64,000 bases of DNA, from NCBI GenBank assembly GCA_030762935.1, contig CM060893.1, forward strand, positions 14,204,897-14,268,896, read 5' to 3'. The position numbers and the translations under genes were made by a program. The stretch comes from Hymenopus coronatus (Eukaryota; Arthropoda; Insecta; Mantodea; Hymenopodidae). Below, in pieces: positions 60,401-64,000 of this stretch. The notes under the pieces were generated by a model. It was not told where the DNA came from. It ran no database searches and saw only the letters and a list, made by a program, of their open reading frames with translations. Numbering within the stretch: the first letter of the stretch is position 1; every line of letters begins with the position of its first letter.

Positions 60401-62954
60401 AGTAAATAGACAAAATGATGCAATAAACTAGAATTAATAAACTATTGTAAAATATGAGTATGACCGGTAAAGAGCCAGGGCTGAACACCGATCATATTCA
60501 CCTGTATAATGCTTAGCATAAATAAATAAATAAATAAATAAAATAAACTACTGGACTCATATTACTTCACTGTTACTAGCTTCTTTTTACATTTATTAAA
60601 CATATTCAATTGCTTTTATGCCAGATTTGAACTCGCCTAACACCATGAATTCCACATCAACTTACAAATTTTGTGTATTTCTGTGAGAAACGAGCAATTT
60701 TTAAGGCAACTAACGAAAAACATACACTAGTTTTCAATTTCTTTAAATGATGCAATTTGTGATCGTTAGTTGGTAACAATTCCAAGCGGAGCGATTTCGT
60801 TAAGTGCCAGAGATTTATGAATGCTTTCTGACGCCATATTCTGCTGTATGAACTGATTCTTCTCAACATGTTTTCATGGACCTAGGATGCCAATCTGCGA
60901 GAGATTGAGCTTTTCAGTAGAAACATCATGGTTTTTACTGTACAGACAATGATACAGTAATGTGTAATATGTGCAAATGCCAGGTATCCTGGGAAAGACA
61001 TGATTTAATTGAGAAATATTTGAAGAGCGCAAAGCACTTGGCGCGAGTTAATTCTTACAAGGAAGGTGAACCATCACAGCAATGGACATCTGTTGCCATG
61101 TGCTTTAACAAACAGAAACACAGTGAATACCTTGGGAAACGTGTAGCAGAGACTTTTATAAAAGCAAATACACCGCTTTCTAAGTTAGAAAATGAACATG
61201 AAGTCATTCAGGAATGAATTCATAGAAGGTAAGGTTACAGATTATTTACTATGAACATGTTTTTAAAGAAAAAGCCATGTAAAATATAAGTTTTACTATT
61301 GAATTTGGATGGAAAAATCATATACATGCTAAGCTTTTTTTTTCTGGAGACGACGTAGAAGTAGAAGTGGAGTGTGGTAAATATAAAGGACATGAGTGTG
61401 TGGCAGATGGCATCAGTGCACTGCCACTAAGGGGTAACGTGCGCATGGGTGTAGATGATTAAATGGCATGAAGTCCAACCAACCATGCTCACTCCGTCAG
61501 CTAGAAGACGTTTTCAAGGAGTGTTCAAATTGATTTGAGTTGAGTGTATTGCTGGCATCTGTTAGCATGTGCACTTCCCATGCAAGAGGTCCTGAGTTCA
61601 AATTTTGGTAATAGTGGATTTCCTCTTATACTGAGAAGGAAATGCTAGGAAACTGAACTCATTGGGCCCTGGGCTCATTTGAGCATCATTTCACCCTTTT
61701 CACTTATGCATTGCCTCTGTAAAGCAGAGTACTTAAAGGGAGTGATAAAATTTTTACATAAAAAAAAAATCAAGCCTGTTTTCATGCAAGTTCCCATACC
61801 CTCATATGTTTTGAAAGCATGCTGGTTGGGACAATCAGTTCTGAGGAGGGAGCAAACATCCGACGTGCCAGCTTGGGCGACCACTCAAGGGATCACTGCC
61901 TCGCCCGGTCTAACAATAGAGCGAACACAATAGCAGGGCAAACAAAGGCCTTTGTATGTTTTCCTGCAAGTTTTCTCTAACCTTCTTTCTCCCAGGCCAA
62001 GAACATTCTTCTTCCAGAGTAATCTCTCTCTAATGCACAAAATGTGATTTCTGAGACTGGAACCTTCAGAGGCTGGTATGGAGTATATAAGGGGACAACA
62101 AGTGCCGAAGAAGTGAATTGAACTGAAGTGAGTGATGCCTGCTAAGAAAGTCAAGTGAATGCAGAGACTCAGTTATTTGTGTAACAAAAGTCCAAGTGCT
62201 GTGTTACATGTGCTCTAGTGACCAATAAAGCAAATTCAACAGAAACTGGTGTTTTCATTTTTTATTATTATTATTATTATTATTTTTTTTTTAAGATACC
62301 TCATTCATAATCTGTCTAGATTCTACGTCCTTGTTGGTAGCTGGTATTAGTTTCAATAAAGAAATAGGCAAATTGATGTCACTTATCTGTGGTAGATCAT
62401 TTTTGTCCTTTTAACTATGAAATAATTTCAGAAATAAAATTATTAAAACATTTAAATAAACCCATAGATTCAATAGAATGGGTGAAAATGTGTATTTGAA
62501 GAATAGAGGTCACATCATGTATTTTGATATACTGTTGTCACCAAATTTGTTTTACCTCCAGTGGATGTGAATACATTGATGAGCAGTTCATCACCTAGTG
62601 GCAGTAATCACATGTAATTTGAACATCAAGTTGTGGGAAGCTAGAGATGCATTTGATGGGATGCAAAACATGTCCTTTTTCATTGGAAGTTTTAAGAAGA
62701 TACATGAAACTGTCACAAATTATATTATGTTGTTCTTGATGCTACCAACCTGTCTCTTTTCATTTAGTTCACATTTGTTCCCTAAGAGCATCTTCTCAAC
62801 ATCCGCTGAGGCATTTTCTTCTATATTTCTAATCCAGTTCTTTATATTCTCGAAGCTCTTCTCATTGGTGATGTCGTACACCAGCATGATGCCCATGGCC
62901 CCCCTGTAATAGGCTGTTGTTATTGTGCGGAACCGTTCCTGTCCCGCTGTATCC
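51374..62954 (-). CDS. Rab8: Rab8-type small GTPase, 3' part (span; exons listed separately)
   Basis: Three minus-strand exons join in frame into 146 codons plus stop: [20 protein letters not shown] (switch II), [13 protein letters not shown] (G4 guanine motif), FMETSAKAS (G5), a variable tail, and the C-terminal WLSRCTLL, a CxxL geranylgeranylation signal. The Rab family sequence around [20 protein letters not shown] and [10 protein letters not shown] matches Rab8 rather than Rab10 or Rab13. Rab8 proteins drive polarised traffic from the trans-Golgi and recycling endosomes to the plasma membrane (established knowledge). About 60 N-terminal residues (P loop, switch I) must lie right of the window. 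The introns (3.4 kb and 7.8 kb) contain mariner, DUF4817-type, LINE and repeat A copies. Confidence 0.95.
51470..51768. other. Rab8 intron, nothing recognised
   Basis: No motif visible. Confidence 0.3.
51769..53022 (+). mobile_element. Mariner transposon with a long intact frame but a dead catalytic triad
   Basis: The TIRs are GGTTGTCTCATAAGTTATGT (51771, after TA) and its inverted counterpart TGTCTCATAAGTAATGTTGT near 53017. The coding frame 52021-52632 (203 codons) is uninterrupted from [20 protein letters not shown] to RRRYPVLVN. Earlier [18 protein letters not shown] and later pieces are in other frames or after stops. The first Asp is present ([10 protein letters not shown]). The second, expected before the 'NAR.H' block, is Lys ([10 protein letters not shown]), and the third is Gly (LAPSGYHLF). 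It lies antisense within the Rab8 intron. Confidence 0.93.
53023..53559. other. Rab8 intron, nothing recognised
   Basis: No motif visible. Confidence 0.3.
53560..53720 (+). repeat. Repeat A, left fragment
   Basis: ATATTCCACCAGAAATTCCT, TTTAAGATCCATAAACACCC and AATGTTATTTTAGTTCAGTA match the left third of the family in a diverged form. Confidence 0.55.
53721..54169. other. Rab8 intron, nothing recognised
   Basis: No motif visible. Confidence 0.3.
54170..55085 (+). repeat. Repeat A, best full-length copy
   Basis: Holds every family block in order: TTTTTACTTTCTCTAGCCCC, CACCCAAATATTCGATATCA, a GTGT microsatellite, TAACTCAAAAACGAATAGTA, CCCTACCCCCAACTACCCTT, TATATCTTGAATTTTCTGGG, CTGCTAATGTTTTACTGATT and GATATAGAGAAAGTCATGTG. 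The ends share an inverted ACTTTCTCTA. No frame longer than 65 codons occurs. It is useful as a provisional reference for the family. It lies antisense in the Rab8 intron. Confidence 0.85.
55480..56400 (+). pseudogene. DUF4817-type transposase relic
   Basis: 55530-55640 encodes [20 protein letters not shown] then [12 protein letters not shown], the DUF4817 helix-turn-helix pattern (A.LY...FP.R.HPS..TF....QRLRETG). 56050-56100 encodes a [16 protein letters not shown] piece and 56160-56215 [15 protein letters not shown], remains of the FQQDGAP..H and WP.RSPDL.P.DFFLWG catalytic blocks. The middle is in broken frames (for example 55780-55990). The first two acidic landmarks cannot all be confirmed. 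It is a dead copy. Confidence 0.75.
56401..56689. other. Rab8 intron, nothing recognised
   Basis: No motif visible. Confidence 0.3.
56690..57515 (-). repeat. Repeat A, minus strand, with a small insertion
   Basis: It begins AATGTTCCATTCACATGACT (reverse of the family right end), is interrupted at about 56760-56860 by about 100 bp including GACCAGTTTCGATGCCATGT (a Penelope-like-tail type sequence), and resumes to GGAAGTTGCCAAACCTAAAT near the left end. The left-most part is replaced by a mariner relic. Confidence 0.78.
57530..58320 (+). pseudogene. Mariner-like transposase relic, 5'-truncated
   Basis: It starts within [20 protein letters not shown] (helix-turn-helix), then [74 protein letters not shown] and [20 protein letters not shown]. 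All three catalytic Asp are present in their motifs ([19 protein letters not shown]), but in different frames with stops. The N terminus and left TIR are missing; the right part ends at GATACTTTTTGAACTC. The same subgroup gave the relic at 6190-6640. Confidence 0.92.
58321..58644. other. Rab8 intron, nothing recognised
   Basis: No motif visible. Confidence 0.3.
58645..58770 (+). repeat. tRNA-derived SINE (family D)
   Basis: CAGTAGCTCAATGGTTAGAG (A box) and ATGTTCAAATCCTGGCTGTG (B box) about 35 bp later; the best copy of the family here. The body is cut soon after. Confidence 0.78.
58771..59243. other. Rab8 intron, nothing recognised
   Basis: No motif visible. Confidence 0.3.
59244..59384 (-). 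CDS. Rab8: Rab8 exon (G5 motif, C-terminal helix)
   Basis: On the minus strand the acceptor GATGCTGCAG precedes 59384 and the donor GTAAGT follows 59244. The 47 codons read [40 protein letters not shown] and TKMERKL. ETSAK is the G5 motif contacting the guanine base, and FFTLARDIK is the last helix of the Rab fold. The phase is 0 on both sides. High identity to the Rab8 family in this region supports the name. Confidence 0.95.
59385..59534. other. Rab8 intron, nothing recognised
   Basis: No motif visible. Confidence 0.3.
59535..59710 (+). repeat. Penelope-like tail, single arm
   Basis: AATATTAATATAAAAATAAT, TTGGAATCCTTACTTTGGAC and CATTGCATTATCAACATTAA match the third-family palindrome at 27449-27715. 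A 30-bp piece of its outer end (CACTGTTACTAGCTTC) recurs inverted at about 60562-60592, beyond the LINE, so the LINE may have inserted into a palindromic copy. Confidence 0.6.
59739..60545 (+). mobile_element. LINE 3' end with open C-terminal frame and CCHC knuckle
   Basis: An open frame runs to the stop at 60429-60431. From 59772 it is 219 codons: [38 protein letters not shown], and [20 protein letters not shown] then [10 protein letters not shown]. The C-x2-C-x7-H-x4-C knuckle followed by W is the C-terminal zinc-binding motif of several non-LTR retrotransposon clades. The reverse transcriptase is missing (5' truncation). After the stop comes CTGAACACCGATCATATTCA and an AAAT-repeat tail at about 60515-60547. 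It is less decayed than the related fragment at 9595, so probably younger. It lies antisense in the Rab8 intron. Confidence 0.85.
60546..60919. other. Rab8 intron, mostly unrecognised
   Basis: Apart from the inverted 30-bp piece at 60562-60592 nothing can be named. Confidence 0.3.
60920..61217 (+). pseudogene. CGGBP1/hAT-like zinc-finger fragment
   Basis: The frame to 61215-61217 reads [40 protein letters not shown] and [22 protein letters not shown]-x2-C ... H(x4-5)H finger of the BED/CGGBP1 type followed by 'A..F..A..PL.KLEN' is typical of the N-terminal region of hAT-derived genes and of CGGBP1-like arthropod proteins. No transposase body follows. A host gene is less likely because it is short, has no visible introns and lies within an intron. 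Confidence 0.6.
61218..61554. other. Rab8 intron, nothing recognised
   Basis: No motif visible. Confidence 0.3.
61555..61690 (+). repeat. tRNA-derived SINE (family B), partial
   Basis: GGTCCTGAGTTCAAATTTTG (B box) and the body words GAAGGAAATGCTAGGAAACT and CATTTGAGCATCATTTCACC match family B at 7722-7970 and 63255-63500. Confidence 0.65.
61740..62252 (+). mobile_element. Possible solo LTR
   Basis: A TATA box TATATAA lies at 62084-62090 and AATAAA at 62224-62229, about 135 bp apart, followed by a TGTTTTCA end, all plus strand, in a GC-richer block without coding. This is the U3-R-U5 order of an LTR. The left end, TG...CA borders and target duplication could not be fixed. Confidence 0.4.
62253..62749. 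other. Rab8 intron, nothing recognised
   Basis: An ATT/T-rich microsatellite lies at 62263-62292. Confidence 0.4.
62750..62954 (-). CDS. Rab8: Rab8 exon (switch II and G4 motif)
   Basis: On the minus strand the acceptor ATGTTGCAG precedes 62954; the donor is GTTGGT (weaker than consensus at +3) after 62750. One base completes the Trp codon of WDTAGQ, then 68 codons read [60 protein letters not shown] and [13 protein letters not shown] carries the Gln needed for GTP hydrolysis. The G4 motif is NKCE here; the usual Rab form is NKxD (codon at 62770-62768 is GAA). GC content is high against the flanks. Confidence 0.96.
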
Positions 62955-63004
62955 CTGCAACATTAACATAAATGCTCGCAATAACTTGTTTAAGGACTGG
63001 AATA

Positions 63005-63165
63005 AAATTTATAATTTACACTGCTAGTGGTTAACATGCTAGTTTCCAACACCAGAAATCCTGGGTTTTATTCACAGCAAGAGAGTGCAAATTATTCTTT
63101 ATAGAACATTATTCCTTATCATTGTTAAAGTCAAAGTATGAGCGAGTATGAAAATGTCTGTGTGT
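63005..63165 (+). repeat. tRNA-derived SINE (family C-like), diverged
   Basis: TGGTTAACATGCTAGTTTCC and AATCCTGGGTTTTATTCAC (decayed B box) are followed by AAAGTATGAGCGAGTATGAA, matching the body at 6641-6815. Confidence 0.55.
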
Positions 63166-63254
63166 ATCAAATTTTTTAAAGCAAACACAAGTTAACAAGT
63201 CTAATGCAAGTCCATAACAGTGGAGGAATGAACATCACAGCCAATGAGAGAGAA

Positions 63255-63500
63255 AGCCAACTTCTGTGGTGTGATGGTAGCATGGCTGCTTCACATTCAG
63301 GAGATCCGCTAGTTCAAATCTTGGTTATGGTTAATATTTAGATAAAACTTGTTTACCCCAGAGCTTTCCCCTATCCTGCCTGAGAAGTCAAACGTCAGGT
63401 AACTTTAAGCTCTATGGACCCAAAAACCATTTAAGCATCTTTTCATTCATTGATTGTCTGATGTGACCTCCTACTAGGTTAAAGGATGTTAATATGAGAG
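63255..63500 (+). repeat. tRNA-derived SINE (family B)
   Basis: TGTGGTGTGATGGTAGCATG (A box) and CTAGTTCAAATCTTGG (B box) precede the body words AGGTAACTTTAAGCTCTATG and TAGGTTAAAGGATGTTAATA. A GA microsatellite takes the place of the A-rich tail. Confidence 0.8.
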
Positions 63501-63506
63501 AGAGGG

Positions 63507-63547
<41 letters not shown>
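63495..63547. repeat. (GA)n microsatellite
   Basis: A nearly pure GA run of about 50 bp grown from the SINE 3' end. Confidence 0.95.
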
Positions 63548-63549
<2 letters not shown>

Positions 63550-63699
63550 TTCCAAAGGCAAAGTCATCATCTTAAATATTAAAACTAGCATATAAATGAA
63601 CAATATATCATTTCTTCATTTTGCTACCAGCTAATAAGAGATAAGAAAAATGGATATTACTTTCTCTACTATTTAGTTACATTAACGACAGGATCTAAA

Positions 63700-64000
63700 A
63701 CTTCATAAAACTTTCATTGGAAATAAAGCTTTCGGGTCCACTGAATACTCACCCATCCACCCCAAAAAAAAAAAGTATCCAATGGGTATGTCTGTGAACA
63801 ACATTAATTCAAAAATAAATTTAAAAAAAAAAAGTTAAAAACCAAACTTTGATTCTAATGAAGCATCTTCCAAAAATGAGACAATAATTTTCATGATCCC
63901 ACCCATACCAATTTTCCTTTATCTTTTATTTTCTCAAAAGTGATTAACAATTTTGATTAAAATACCATTTAAGATATTTTCATGACAAAATATATATCTT
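63700..64000 (+). repeat. Repeat A, left part, cut by the window end
   Basis: ACTTTCATTGGAAATAAAGC, CCACTGAATACTCACCCATC, AAGCATCTTCCAAAAATGAG, TATCTTTTATTTTCTCAAAA and ATATATATCTT follow the family order in diverged form. Confidence 0.65.

Overview
The window is nuclear DNA of an arthropod, most likely an insect with a large, repeat-rich genome. The base composition is AT-rich, introns run to several kb with GT-AG borders, and there is no operon-like coding. The mobile elements (mariner-like relics, Penelope-like elements with GIY-YIG motifs, tRNA-derived SINEs) are arthropod types. Only two host genes can be supported, both incomplete at the window edge and facing each other.

(1) Plus strand, 3317-33993: the 3' part of a C2H2 zinc-finger gene. 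Nine exons (3317-3417, 3499-3667, 5242-5360, 8121-8277, 11601-11710, 21781-21922, 23226-23405, 26159-26235, 33433-33993) join in phase into 537 codons with 12 C2H2-type fingers and a finger-free C-terminal domain. The 5' end lies to the left of the window. (2) Minus strand, 62954-51374: the last three coding exons of a Rab8-type small GTPase (62954-62750, 59384-59244, 51469-51374), giving switch II through the C-terminal prenylation motif. The N-terminal exons lie to the right. The two 3' ends are about 17 kb apart, and that gap holds only repeats and unrecognised sequence.

Most of the rest is mobile DNA, often nested. An unclassified family of about 0.9 kb, called repeat A here, has about 15 full or partial copies. 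Penelope-like retroelement tails recur, mostly as inverted (palindromic) structures; four insertions of one family have clear target-site duplications of 10-13 bp. There are at least six mariner-type relics, one DUF4817-type transposase relic, and four TIR elements without visible coding capacity (two with perfect 8-bp target duplications). There are also tRNA-derived SINEs of about four families, LINE 3' ends, a scrambled Ty3/gypsy element just upstream of the last zinc-finger exon, a possible solo LTR, and a 67-bp minisatellite at 35575-36770.

I found no new multi-gene system. The points most worth a second look are: sense copies of repeat A ending just upstream of five of the nine zinc-finger exons; the repeated palindromic Penelope insertions; an Asp-to-Glu change in the guanine-specificity motif of Rab8; a gypsy LTR about 30 bp from the last zinc-finger exon; and the 67-bp minisatellite with a perfect 17-bp palindrome in each unit.
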